NCBI RefSeq assembly: GCF_963259705.1
Contig: NC_081842.1
Coordinates: forward strand, 39,893,796-39,957,795
Direction of reading: 5' to 3'
Source: Myotis daubentonii
Taxonomy: Eukaryota > Chordata > Mammalia > Chiroptera > Vespertilionidae
Length of the DNA: 64,000 nucleotides
Position 1 is the first letter of the stretch, and the number at the start of each line of letters is the position of its first letter. The notes under the pieces are model-generated. The model was not told the origin of the DNA. It did no database searches and was given only the letters and a program-made list of their open reading frames with translations. The position numbers were made by a program, and so were the translations under genes. Below, in pieces: positions 34,510 to 44,530 of the stretch.

Positions 34510-36527
34510 AAGATACATAATATGGGAAATTATGAAATTAATCAAAGGTTCTCAATCCTTTAAAAATTATTATATGGTTTTCTTGTTCTTCCTTCATTCC
34601 AAAATTTTATCCTTGACTGGAAATGTAGAGGACAGGGAAGTTCTGAAGTTAACAAGCTGAAAATCATGAAAGGCCAGTGGAATATATTTCCATTAAAACT
34701 ATTTATAGGAAATGAAACCTAGATTATCTTCTTTCTCTGGCTATTACACTTTTGAACAGTTAAGAAATTTCATATACAAATTATTGGAGATTGACATTAT
34801 GTTCCAACAATACTTAGAGACCATATTTTAAAAGATATATTCATGTCCCATTTCACACCCTAAAAATTGCCCCTTATCTGAGTTCCCATTGTACCCTCTA
34901 ACAATACATTTACTACACTGTAACGGTCTTTTAATCTATTGATTTTTCCATAAATTTTTGAGCCCCCCGACAATAGGGAAGTATAGGCACTATAAAATAT
35001 TTGTTTGAATCAATATGGGTTGTATGTAAATATTTACTTTTTTTGAATTTTGTGATAAAATTGCCTTCTCATTATACTATGTCTTCTCCTCTCTGACCAT
35101 AATTTCCTTCTGGACTATAGCTCTCTTAAATTATATAATGTGAATGAATGAGGAACATAAATTTAAGCATGAGATAGCAGTTACTTATATCAGAGAAGGC
35201 TGATTTCAATCATATAAGTCTACATTGAAATCTATAACACCTAGCATGTAAGGTTTGGTCAAGTAAGAACACCCTGTTCTAGTTAATTTAAAATTTAAAA
35301 TTTTTAATTAAAAATAAAATTTAAAATTCCATAAAATTAAAAATTTCCAGTAGTCACATTTATGCCAAGTTCTAAATTAAGAAAGTAAAAGGTAAAATGA
35401 TGATAATAGACAACTATTATATTGACCAGCCCAGGATCCATTTGTAATTCATTTAGGAAACTGCTTCCCCATTGTGAGATCATATAATTTTCTCAGGTTG
35501 GTCTTACCTCTTCACTTCAAGAGACTTCATGACCTGGTCACAGGAATCAATCACCAGCCACTGTGACTCGTGCAGGGAGAGCTTGGACCTCATTTAAGGC
35601 AAACACAGTCAGTCATGGGAAGTGTGTTGGGATAATTGTGTAAAAGGAGCTCTCTTCCTATAGAGATTACTAAGATGATGGCATATATGTTTGAAATGCT
35701 GACCATTATTGAGGTGAAGGAACTTGCTTTAAAACTGAACCAATAATGAGTAAGACAGAGAATAGTAACAGCATTGCTTGAACGTTTGGATACAACTATA
35801 CATAATTTTTCAGTTATGTAAACCAATAAATTCTCCATTTTGCTTGAGTTACTTAAGTTTCTATAGCTGCAGTCTGAAGAGTAATGGATAACAAAGTTAT
35901 GGCTTTGTCAGAATTCATGAAATAAATTGAATAGTATTAAACCCCATCAGCCCAAACATCTGGTCAGTTGCTAAACATTATTTCACTCTATTTTTCCAGA
36001 ATATATTTTATTTATTGTAAATCTGCAAACTCACTATTGCAAATCCACCATTCATAACCCCTACTGTAAAATACTGGCCTATCCAACTAGAAATAAGCCT
36101 TCATTTCCCTCGACTCTTAAAGAACTTTACCTCTAGGAAAAGTAAAAATACTTTCAATTTTCCAAGTACTTTTATAGTTGTCTTATTTGGACCAAATAAT
36201 TATGACTCAGACTAATTATCCACTTGAATTGCTCTTTGAATGATTAATAGATGGAACACTAACCATTTTATTTCAATTAGTTTGTATTAAAAGCACCAAA
36301 TCAAAATGTTAATCTAATCATTGTATTAGTATTATACTCTTTTATTTTCATAATTAATAATTTTAGTTTTACCTGTAATTTAAATGTAATTTCATTGTCT
36401 ACATGAGTTTATTTATGTACTCATGAATAGTTTGTGATTTCCTAAAATACCCATGGAAAATAAGTAATAAACAATTTTATCTGCATCATTTTATCTAATT
36501 TTTATACACTTCCTATTTTGGTAAATC
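34510..36527. other. Unassigned intergenic DNA
   Basis: No gene recognised. A stretch near 34900-35030 has weak resemblance to an L2 tail. An AT-rich near-palindromic tract of aaaattt words lies at 35285-35345. Confidence 0.4.
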
Positions 36528-36540
36528 AAGGTGGATTGTT

Positions 36541-36747
36541 TTAATGTGGGGTTGGGGGGGACAAAAAGAGATAAACCAAAGAACTTATATATTTATATGT
36601 ATAGCCCATGGACACGGGCAATAGGGTAGTGAAGACCTGGGGGGGGGGTGTTGGTAGGGGCTGGGAGGAGGGAGGTAAAGAGGAGGGGGAATGGGAGATA
36701 ACTGTATTACTATCTACAATAAAAAATATATTTAAAAAGAAAATTAA
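36541..36747 (+). mobile_element. 5'-truncated L1 3' UTR (sense)
   Basis: The 3' UTR words cccatggacacgggcaatag and a long G run (36640-36648) end in caataaaaaatatat. The target duplication aaggtggattgtt is identical at 36528-36540 and 36748-36760, marking a recent insertion of only about 200 bp. Confidence 0.88.
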
Positions 36748-36889
36748 AAGGTGGATTGTTCTAGTATTTGGGTTGTATCTACACTACAGCTAGATTACCT
36801 GAAAGTTAAATATTATAATGAAAATCGCTTAGAATGCATATCATCTATATAAATTGCTTCATTATATAAAAATTGGCTCACTTCCAGTA

Positions 36890-37335
36890 ACTCCCAACCT
36901 CAAACCTTGTACTCAAAAACACTAACCCACTTGTACTTCCTAGAACATACCACGTGTTTTTATGCCTGCTTGTCTTAGGACATATTCTTCCTTATATTTG
37001 CAATGACTATCTTTTGTCCACCAAGGGAATGCTTATCTATCTTTCAAACTTTAATTTAACTACTATTCTCTCAATGATATCTCCCAGATACTCTCTTAGT
37101 GTCCAAGGCAAAAGTGAATGGACATTTCTTACTCTCTGCTAGCACTGAACCTCTCCATGTCTCTATTATTATATTCATGTCTATTTAATCATTTATTTGA
37201 CTGTCTCCTCAACCAAAGTATGAGCTCTATGAGGGAAGTAGACCAGATCCCATAGATCATTGTTACCCAGAGACTAGAATGTACTTGGCAACATAATAAA
37301 CACTCAATTTATGTTTGATGAATGAATACATAAAT
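36890..37335 (+). repeat. L2-type LINE 3' region (ancient)
   Basis: The words ctatctttcaaactttaat, gatatctcccagatactctc, gtatgagctctatgaggg, and ataataaacactcaatttatg with gaatgaata at the end follow the L2 3' end order. Confidence 0.6.
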
Positions 37336-37911
37336 AGAAAACATAATTTATGTATATATGATTCATTCAACAAACATCTAATTTTAGCAAAATGTCTCTT
37401 ATATTAATTAATGTCCTAATTCTCTTTTATAGAAAAGTTTTAAATATAAAAATATATCTGATTAATGTTTTAAGTAAAGTTTGAATTTCAATGGCATAGT
37501 TTGAAATAAAATCCATTAGTTAAGATTCTAGTTGAGAATGGTATTTCTTTTTGCTGGAAAATTTAAACAGTGTTTAAGAAGTAGTATAGGTAGCATAACA
37601 GATAATGTAAAAAAATCAAATATAGTTTCCAACAATAACATACAAGACACACTGCCATTAGACATTCTTTCAGCTTGTGGAAAGATACAAATAACATCTT
37701 ACACTGAAAAGATAAAATAATAAAGGATCAGAATCTTAAGATACTGATACTAGAAAAATGGCACACTTGCAGATTTCACTTAAAGGCCACAAAAATAGAA
37801 CATTCTCAGAGTACAAAAGACATTAAAATAAAAAATGTAAAAATGTCTGTTTTACCAATTACATAGATGATAAATGTTCTGATCCATCCATGATCCACAG
37901 GCAGCAGCCTT
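37336..37911. other. AT-rich intergenic DNA, no feature seen
   Basis: No gene or repeat family recognised. Confidence 0.4.
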
Positions 37912-37936
37912 AAAAATGTAGAACCCGGGAGAAACT

Positions 37937-37946
37937 AAGATGGCGG
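37937..37946 (+). promoter_or_regulatory. YY1-like motif at LINE 5' end
   Basis: The sequence aagatggcgg lies 10 bases into the element. In human L1 a YY1 site of this type at the same place fixes the start of transcription; the same role here is inferred from position and sequence. Confidence 0.6.
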
Positions 37947-38963
37947 CATGGATGAACACCGGGAAATTGCCGCCTCCCACAACAATTGAAAAACACCGCA
38001 AAGGACAGAGCAGACATCATCCAGAACAACAGGAATGCTGGCTGAGTGTAAATTCTACAACTAGAAGGAAAGAAAAGCACACCGAGAGCCAGAGGAGCTG
38101 CGGAGGTGAAGTGCAGAGGTACGGGCGGCGCGCGCGCTGAAAGGGGGTGGCACCTGAGGACTCGGCTGTCTTTTTGAATCACAAGCTCCCGAATGCTCTG
38201 AACTCAGGTTCCGGGAAGTCTCTGGGGACCCAGGACTCATACGGGGAGAAGCTGCACTGTTGGGCAGCGGGCGAACTTGAGGGCGGCTTTCCCTCAGAGG
38301 TGCTTGCAGTAATTATCGGGTCACTGAGATGCGGGACTCCTTAGGGCTGGGCGGAGAATCAGCCATAGCTGCTTCCTCCGCCCTTTGATTCCCTGAGACC
38401 CCGCCCCACCCAGGCTGCGGCAGAGGCTTTTGCATGTGAATGTACCAGCCCTTTGCAAACTGATAATTACCTAACTGCAGCTGAGCCAGGCAGACCCGGA
38501 ACTTCCAAGAGAAGGACCAAGGCCCCGCAGCGGCTTGCATTGCTTCACAGCTGAGCCTCTTCGTGGCTCCTGCTGTGTGGCCTCAGGCAGAGGCTGAATT
38601 AGCACCTCCTTAGATCCAAGAGCCACTGTACCCAGTGGTCAGAGGGGGACCATCCAGATTGCAACTCCTCAGATCCATAAGGGACACATTCAGGGAGCAG
38701 ACTCAGTGAGCACCAAAGCCCCACTGAAGCAAGTCTTGCCCCAGAAGGGTGTCTTCAGCACAGAAGTTCTCCCACTGCAGACACAGCTGATTCTCACAGC
38801 CAACTGGCCTGGAGGTCAATTCCTCCCAGTGATCCTACAACAACCAAGGCACCAAGAGTGCACCAAGAGTGTCCACCTCAGGTAACTGGGGAGGCTGAGT
38901 TACTGGGCCCTACAGGACACCTGACGCGCAGGGCCACTCTATCAACACAGGGAAGCAGCCAAA

Positions 38964-39830
38964 ATGCGGAGACAAAGAAACAGGTCACAAATGGCAGAAA
39001 TGGAGGAAAGCAAACGACTGGATATAGAGTTCAAGGCCACGTTTATAAGGTTTTTCAAAAATTTTATGGAAACCGCTGATAAATTTAATGAATCCCTCAA
39101 TAAGTATAGTGAGACCATGGAGGACATGAAAAAGGACCAACTAGAAATTAAGCATACACTGACTGAAATAAAGAATAATTTACAGAGATCCAACAGCAGA
39201 CAAGAGGATCCCAAGAATCAAGTCAAAGATTTGAAATACAAAGAAACAAAAAATACCCAACCGAAAAAGAAAAAAGAAAAGAGATTCCAAAAATACGAAG
39301 ATAGTGTAAGGAACCTCTGGGACAACTTCAAGCGTACCAACATCAGAATTATAGGGGTACCAGAAGGAGAGAGAGGGAAAGATATTGAAAACCTTTTTGA
39401 AGAAATAATGACAGAAAACTTCCCCTACCTGGTGAAAGAAATGGACTTACAAGTCCAGGAAGGGCAGAGAACCCCAAACAAAAGGAATCCAAAGAGGACC
39501 ACACCAAGACACATCATAATTAAAATGCCAAGAGCAAAAGATAAAGAGAGAATCTTAAAAGCAGCAAGAGAAAGACAGTCAGTTACCTACAAGGGAGTAC
39601 CCATACGACTGTCAGCTGATTTCTCAACAGAAACCATGCAGGCCAGAAGAGAGTGGCAAGAAATATTCAAAGTGATGAATAGCAAGAACCTGCAACCAAG
39701 ATTACTTTATCCAGCAAAGCTATCATTCAGAATAGAAGGTCAGATAAAGAGCTTCACAGATAAGAAAAAGCTAAAGGAGTTCATCACCACCAAACCAGCA
39801 TTATATGAAATGCTGAAAGGGATTCTCTAA
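38964..39830 (+). CDS. L1 ORF1-type RNA-binding chaperone, 288 aa
   Basis: ORF1 proteins of L1 trimerise through a coiled coil, coat the element's RNA and act as nucleic-acid chaperones in the cytoplasm. Here a helical, charged segment with heptad-like spacing covers about residues 19-75. A Lys-rich linker (101-107) follows. The RRM-like core starts near NIRIIGVPE (126-134), and the C-terminal domain includes TPRHIIIKM (180-188), ARREW (227-231, including the Arg pair known to bind RNA) and YPAKLSF (249-255). Start ATG sits in aaaATG context and matches the start of the decayed copy at 53410. It is shorter than human ORF1p (338 aa), mainly in the coiled coil. The frame is open throughout; expression is not shown. 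Confidence 0.88.
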   Translation: MRRQRNRSQMAEMEESKRLDIEFKATFIRFFKNFMETADKFNESLNKYSETMEDMKKDQLEIKHTLTEIKNNLQRSNSRQEDPKNQVKDLKYKETKNTQPKKKKEKRFQKYEDSVRNLWDNFKRTNIRIIGVPEGERGKDIENLFEEIMTENFPYLVKEMDLQVQEGQRTPNKRNPKRTTPRHIIIKMPRAKDKERILKAARERQSVTYKGVPIRLSADFSTETMQARREWQEIFKVMNSKNLQPRLLYPAKLSFRIEGQIKSFTDKKKLKEFITTKPALYEMLKGIL

Positions 39831-40179
39831 GAAGAGGAAGAAGAAAAAGGAACTCTTACCATTTGCCACAGCATGGATGGAACTGGAGAGTGGATAAATA
39901 CCACAGGATCTCACTCATTTGTGGAATATAATGAACAACATAAACTGATGAACAAGGACTGATCCAGAGACAGAGAGGCATTGATTGGACTATCGGGCCT
40001 TGGAGGGAAGGTAGGGGAGGGGAGGGGTAAGGGGGAAAGATCAACCAAAGAACTTTTATGCAAGCATATAGGCCTAACCAATGGACACGGACAACGGGGG
40101 GGGGGGTGAGGGAATGAGCGGGGGGGGGGGGGGGTAGAGGGTAACGTGGGGACAAGGACACATATGTAATATCTTAATC

Positions 40180-40185
40180 AATAAA
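40180..40185 (+). terminator. Poly(A) signal of the half-LINE
   Basis: aataaa lies 11 bases before the element's A-rich end and immediately upstream of the right target duplication. Confidence 0.75.
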
Positions 40186-40211
40186 AAATATATTAAAAAA
40201 ATGTAGAACCC

Positions 40212-41223
40212 ATGTTTCTAGTTTGCTATTCCATGGAAAAAATTGAAATATTAGATTTACCCAATTTTCTGTCTGTAAATGCATACAAGTAGAAAGAATG
40301 GACTATTTTGTCAAGTCAAAATAGTTCTTTTCATATACTATTTCATAAAGAAACAAATGTCTGGGAGTTAAGGAATATTTATACTTAACAATAGTAAATT
40401 ATGGTTGGCTATATTATTGGTTATAAAGAGCTGGTTACCATCATCCAATATCATAGCTCTCTGATTATTAGGATAATCTATAGCACATTTTATGTTTTAT
40501 ATCTAGTTGGCCATAGCATGTTTCTAGAATTCAGCATTTTTCCAATTAGTCATGTTATTGAACTAATTGGAATTAAAATAGAAGCAATTTGAGATTTAAG
40601 AGAAAGAGAAAATAGAATAGAAAGTTTCAGTTTAAAATTTTCCCATTTACACATAGCTTTGTCTAATGGAACAAGCAATCAGAAACATTATTTCCTTCTT
40701 CATTAATTTAGGTAATATACATTTAGCTTAGCTATGAGGTGGACATTGTCCTGTTTGAAGTCTACGACATCCTAAAAATTTTTATACATTATTTCATTTA
40801 ATCTACATGACAATCCTCTAATTTTTCTGCCCCATCAACATATTTTAATTTATAATGTCAATATATATTTTTAAAGATGGTAAATGATCAGGTAGAATAA
40901 ATGTCTCATTTAAATATTGGTTACTACATAGGAAAAACAAGAATTTAATGAAGGTGGAAGTCAGGAAGTGTATATACTGGTACATGCAAGTCCTTGTTTT
41001 TATTTTGTACAACTTGGATTGTTTCTGTATTTAAGATTAGCATGTGTTACTTTTCAAACTAAGATTAATAAGATAAAATCATGGGAGCAGGCATTATTAC
41101 TCTGGGCTCTTTATAGGCCATTCCAACATGGGCTAAAAAGAAACTTATAAATCTTCTGGAACAATCCTAAAGCTTTTAATCCAATGAACAATCTAGAACA
41201 CAAACAACTTTCTGCTAAAAAGT
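40212..41223. other. AT-rich intergenic DNA, possible MIR remnant
   Basis: No gene recognised. The stretch 40775-40830 (cattatttcatttaatctac, atgacaatcctc) has a weak MIR-like core. Confidence 0.4.
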
Positions 41224-41231
41224 GTCTAGGT

Positions 41232-41383
41232 CAGTGGTCGGCAAACTGCGGCTCGCGAGCCACATGCGGCTCTTTGGCCCCTTGAGTGTGGCCACGAAGT
41301 TTCAATCGCACTGTACGTGCATGCCCACACGTGGTATTTTGTGGAAGAGCCACACTCAAGGGGCCGCAGTTTGCTGACCACTG
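41232..41383. mobile_element. Foldback hAT element with two left ends
   Basis: Termini cagtggtcggcaaac and gtttgctgaccactg are exact-type inverted repeats apart from one base. From about 41292 the sequence is the reverse complement of the left end of the related element at 56342: acgaagttt, acgtggtattttgtggaag, ccacactcaaggggcc. So the element consists of a short left end followed by a longer inverted left end. The flanks gtctaggt and ggctaggt are consistent with an 8-bp target duplication. No coding capacity. Confidence 0.85.
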
Positions 41384-41984
41384 GCTAGGTTTAAGTTAAT
41401 TTTTATTTCCAAGAAAAGCTAGGAACATAATACAGTTGGTTAGTCATGAATGAATACCACTGGGCTTTAGTTTCACCTACAAATAAAGAGGGTCACTAAA
41501 AATTTCCTCCCTCCGATGTCCTACAAGTCTTCTAAGATCCTATAAATATCGCAGCAAATACACAGCCTACATGTATGCATTATGTGATTGGCAGTGTGCT
41601 AGGAAATGATCATGCACAGATGGATAAGACTTGACATTTACTCTGAGGAAACTCAGTCTTCCAGAGGAAAAAGGAGGTAGTTAATTCTACCCACTGCAAT
41701 AACAAAGTATGCAAATAGGCACAGGAATAGCTATGAGATTATAAGTCATTATCTTGGGAAAAGATAGCCTACAAGGATTAACAGGGGTTTATAAGGTGAA
41801 CAATAATTCAGGCTGAATGACAAAATCTACAGACAAACAGAAGAGGATTTTCTGTGTATATCTGAGGAGAGGCAAGCAGCCCAGTGTGACTACAACACAG
41901 GGTATCTGGTGAGTATCAAAATATAAAGTTGCCAAGCCAGTTCATTAGGGTTTCTTGTGTTAAGGAACATGAATCACAGCCTAT
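41384..41984. other. Unassigned intergenic DNA, possibly ancient repeat
   Basis: No gene recognised. Words such as gtgattggcagtgtgctagg resemble an ancient mammalian repeat, not named. Confidence 0.35.
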
Positions 41985-42130
41985 AGGAGAATAGTTCTCA
42001 AACTTCAGTATACGTAGTAATATCCTAGGAGTGCTTATTAGAACTCAGATTCCTAGAATCTAGTCCCACAAGAAACAGGAATATGCATTATAATACTCAG
42101 GGGGTGCTAATATTGAGAAACAATGCTGTA
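41985..42130 (+). mobile_element. MER5-like hAT-Charlie fossil
   Basis: The order agttctcaaacttcagtat, gtgcttattagaactcagat, tcctagaatctagtccc, and gggggtgctaatattgag fits MER5A. Both ends are eroded. Confidence 0.55.
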
Positions 42131-42542
42131 AACTTAGTGAAATTATCAAAGATTTTTCATTAGAATGATGACATTATCAGACCTGTGTTTTACATGACTA
42201 ACTCTGGCATCAGTGTAGAAAATGGATTAGAATTGTAGGCTGGGGGCTGGGAGCATTGGATTAGAATATTCAGAAACCATTACCAAAAGTGTTGTAGTTG
42301 AAAGGTGATGAAAACATGAATTAGGGCACAAACGACAGAGACTTTGAGAGCAATTTTGAAAAACATCAGAAATTGAAAGAGCAAGATTGTTGATCAGTTG
42401 AAAATTATTTAGAGGAAGGGTGGAGAGAAAAAGAATTAGAAAAACAAAAACAGAGATCCCACTGTCCTAGGAAAAAATTGGTTGTTCCAAGGCCATCGTA
42501 GTGAGGAATGTTAAAACCATTAATCAAAAAATGACAACTTCC

Positions 42543-42741
42543 ACACTAGCCTGTTTGGCTCACTGAATAGAGTGTCGGAAGGGCCCCAGACTTGATTCTG
42601 GTCAAGGGCACATGCCCGGGTTGCAGGCTCCATCCCCAGTTGGGGGCGTGCAGGAGGCAGCTAATCAATGATTCTCTCTCATCATTGATGTTTCTATCTC
42701 TTTCTCCCTCTTCCTTCCTCTCTGAAATCAATAAAAAATTA

Positions 42742-42782
<41 letters not shown>
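42543..42782 (+). mobile_element. VES-type SINE with (AAAT)n tail
   Basis: Full-length SINE in sense orientation with a small deletion in the tRNA-like head (gagtgtcggaagggcccc). The tail is a run of ataa units (42736-42784). The duplication aaaaatgacaacttcc is identical at 42527-42542 and 42783-42798. Confidence 0.9.
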
Positions 42783-42784
<2 letters not shown>

Positions 42785-43189
42785 AAATGACAACTTCCCT
42801 CCATGAATAAACTTTTGAAAGTCAGCCAATCAATCTGACCCAAGAAACCATGTTTCTTCTATAGCTGACTTCAACTCACTCTTACTCCTGAAAGTCTTCC
42901 AAAAGCTGAAATCTAGGCCTCCCCCAAAGTCTGTCAATTTCTCCACATACCTTGTCCAAATGTCTGCTTCACTAGGGAGATTTCCTTGCTGTCATCATTC
43001 TTCCTTAATCAGAGACAGCATGACTGTCTAACAATAAAGGAATGGTTGAATAAGTAGTTCATCTATACTATGGGATTTTATCTAGTTCTTACCTATCAAA
43101 TTAATCTCTATCTAATAAATACACCTGTTTGTTTTAGTTATTGTGTGGTAGTCTCTTCCTTCAATAGGAAAAGGCAATGTATAAAGGAA

Positions 43190-43366
43190 AGGAAACTAAT
43201 ATATATCGGGTGATGGCTATAAGTTAGGCATTTTAATCTTCATTTATTTTTTAAACTCTGTGAAATATTACCATTATGATTCTGCCAGTGAGTAAATGGA
43301 GGCTTAGGTGAAAACTCACACAAAATCAAAAACTAATCTGATCCTGATCCAGGAGTTGACTCCATG
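43190..43366 (+). repeat. MIR SINE (ancient)
   Basis: The words ggctataagttaggcatttt, gtgaaatattaccattatg, gagtaaatggaggcttagg follow the MIR core; the next L1 inserted at its end. Confidence 0.6.
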
Positions 43367-43367
43367 A

Positions 43368-44195
43368 TTTTTTTTTCAATTTTTTTGAATTTATTGAGGT
43401 AACATTGGTTAATAAAATTATATAGGTTTCAGGTGTACAATTCTATAACATCATCTGTATATTGTATTGTGTGTTCACTACCCAAAGTCAAGTCTCCTTC
43501 CATCACTATTTATTGCCCCTTTACCCTCTTCTACCTCCCACTCCCACTTTCCCTCAGGTGATTACCATATAGTTATCTGTGTCTATGATGGTTTGTTTGT
43601 GTTTTGTTTTGTGTGGTTTTTTTTTTGGGGGGGGGAAGCAGCCCAAGTGTTCATGAGTAGATAAGTAGATAAAAGAAATGTGGTACATTTACACAATGGA
43701 ATACTACTCAGCTGTAAAAAAGAAGGAAAGCTTAACTTTTGCGACAGCATGTATGAACCTAGAGCAGGGGTGGGCAAACTTTTTGACTTGAGGGCCACAA
43801 TGGGTTCTTAAACTGGACCGGAGGGCCGGAACAAAAGCATGGATGGAGTGTTTGTGTGAACTAATATAAATTCAAAGTAAACCTCATTACATAAAAGGGT
43901 ATGGTCTTTTTTTTCAATAGTTTTATTCATTTCAAAAGGGCATCTGGCCCGCAGGCCGTAGTTTGCCCACAGCTGACCTAGAGGGTATTATGCTAAGTGA
44001 AATAAGGCAGCCATAGAAAGACAAATACTTTACTTATATGTGGAATATAATGAAAAAAAAAAACAAACAAACCAGAATAGAAACAAAAAGACTAATGGAT
44101 ACAGAAAACAGAATGACAGCTGTTAGAGGGGAAGGGTGTTGGAGGGATGCATGAAAAAGGTCAAAGGATTAAGAAGAAAATAAAAAACCTCAAAA
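43368..44195 (-). mobile_element. Twin-primed L1 (internal inversion) carrying a hAT
   Basis: The plus strand first reads the L1 3' end in reverse (T-rich start, ggtttcaggtgtacaattct, gtgtgttcactacccaaag) to about 43620. It then switches to the sense strand of the part just upstream in L1 (gcagcccaagtgttcatgag, atactactcagctg, to caaaggattaagaagaaaat). The two parts are adjacent in a normal L1 and meet here in opposite orientation, the hallmark of twin priming during reverse transcription. A short tgactc word occurs at both flanks. A hAT element (43765-43975) interrupts it. Confidence 0.75.
43765..43975. mobile_element. Non-autonomous hAT element (211 bp) with perfect duplication
   Basis: Terminal inverted repeats caggggtgggcaaact and agtttgcccacagctg. 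The target duplication acctagag is identical at 43757-43764 and 43976-43983. The interior (ggaccggagggccggaac, catctggcccgcaggccg) is unlike the 32548 and 56342 elements, so it is a third family. No transposase. Confidence 0.9.
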
Positions 44196-44411
44196 CTTCT
44201 GACTCTCAGACTAATGATTCTCCCTTATTTGAGTTTGATAAACATTAGCTTGAGATAGTAAATCTAGGAAGAAAAGCAGATTTCAGGAGATAGATAATAA
44301 CCTCTTTTTGTACAAGTTAAAGACCGACTGATAGAGGATACTGAAGAGGAAATGAATAATAATTAGTTGGAAATAAAGATGAAATTGTTCTTTAAGAAGA
44401 GAACCAAAGAG

Positions 44412-44530
44412 TGAGTTTTGTGAGGGGTGGTGTTGCCTGGGGGGTAGGGGAGCAGGAGTGGGCTGGAAGAGATCAGTGGGGAGAAATGGGGACCTATGTA
44501 ATATTTTCAACAATAAAGGTTTAAAAAAAG
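44412..44530 (+). mobile_element. Very short L1 3' UTR insertion
   Basis: Only the G-rich 3' UTR and caataaaggtttaaaaaaa end are present. The flanks gagaaccaaagag and gagaatcaaagaa are a probable imperfect target duplication. Confidence 0.65.

Larger units (their letters stand above)
37927..40196 (+). mobile_element. Half-LINE (HAL1-type) with intact ORF1 and no ORF2
   Basis: A 2270-bp L1-derived element. Order: GC-rich L1 5' UTR with CpG sites (37927-38963), ORF1 (38964-39830), then a jump to the last part of ORF2 (ggaactcttaccatttgcca, gcatggatggaactggag) and the G-rich 3' UTR ending aataaaaaatatattaaaaa. Nearly all of ORF2 (endonuclease, reverse transcriptase) is absent, so movement would need ORF2 protein in trans. 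The duplication aaaaatgtagaaccc is identical at 37912-37926 and 40197-40211. The 5' end gggagaaactaagatggcgg looks like a full-length L1 start, so this copy is complete and young. Confidence 0.9.

Noticed and set aside
34167..34545. Minus-strand frames of 71 and 121 residues
   Set aside because: They are antisense to an L1 3' end insertion with target duplications.
37940..38540. Several frames of 65-90 residues in GC-rich DNA
   Set aside because: They are inside the L1 5' UTR of the half-LINE; I see no homology between the frames and any domain.
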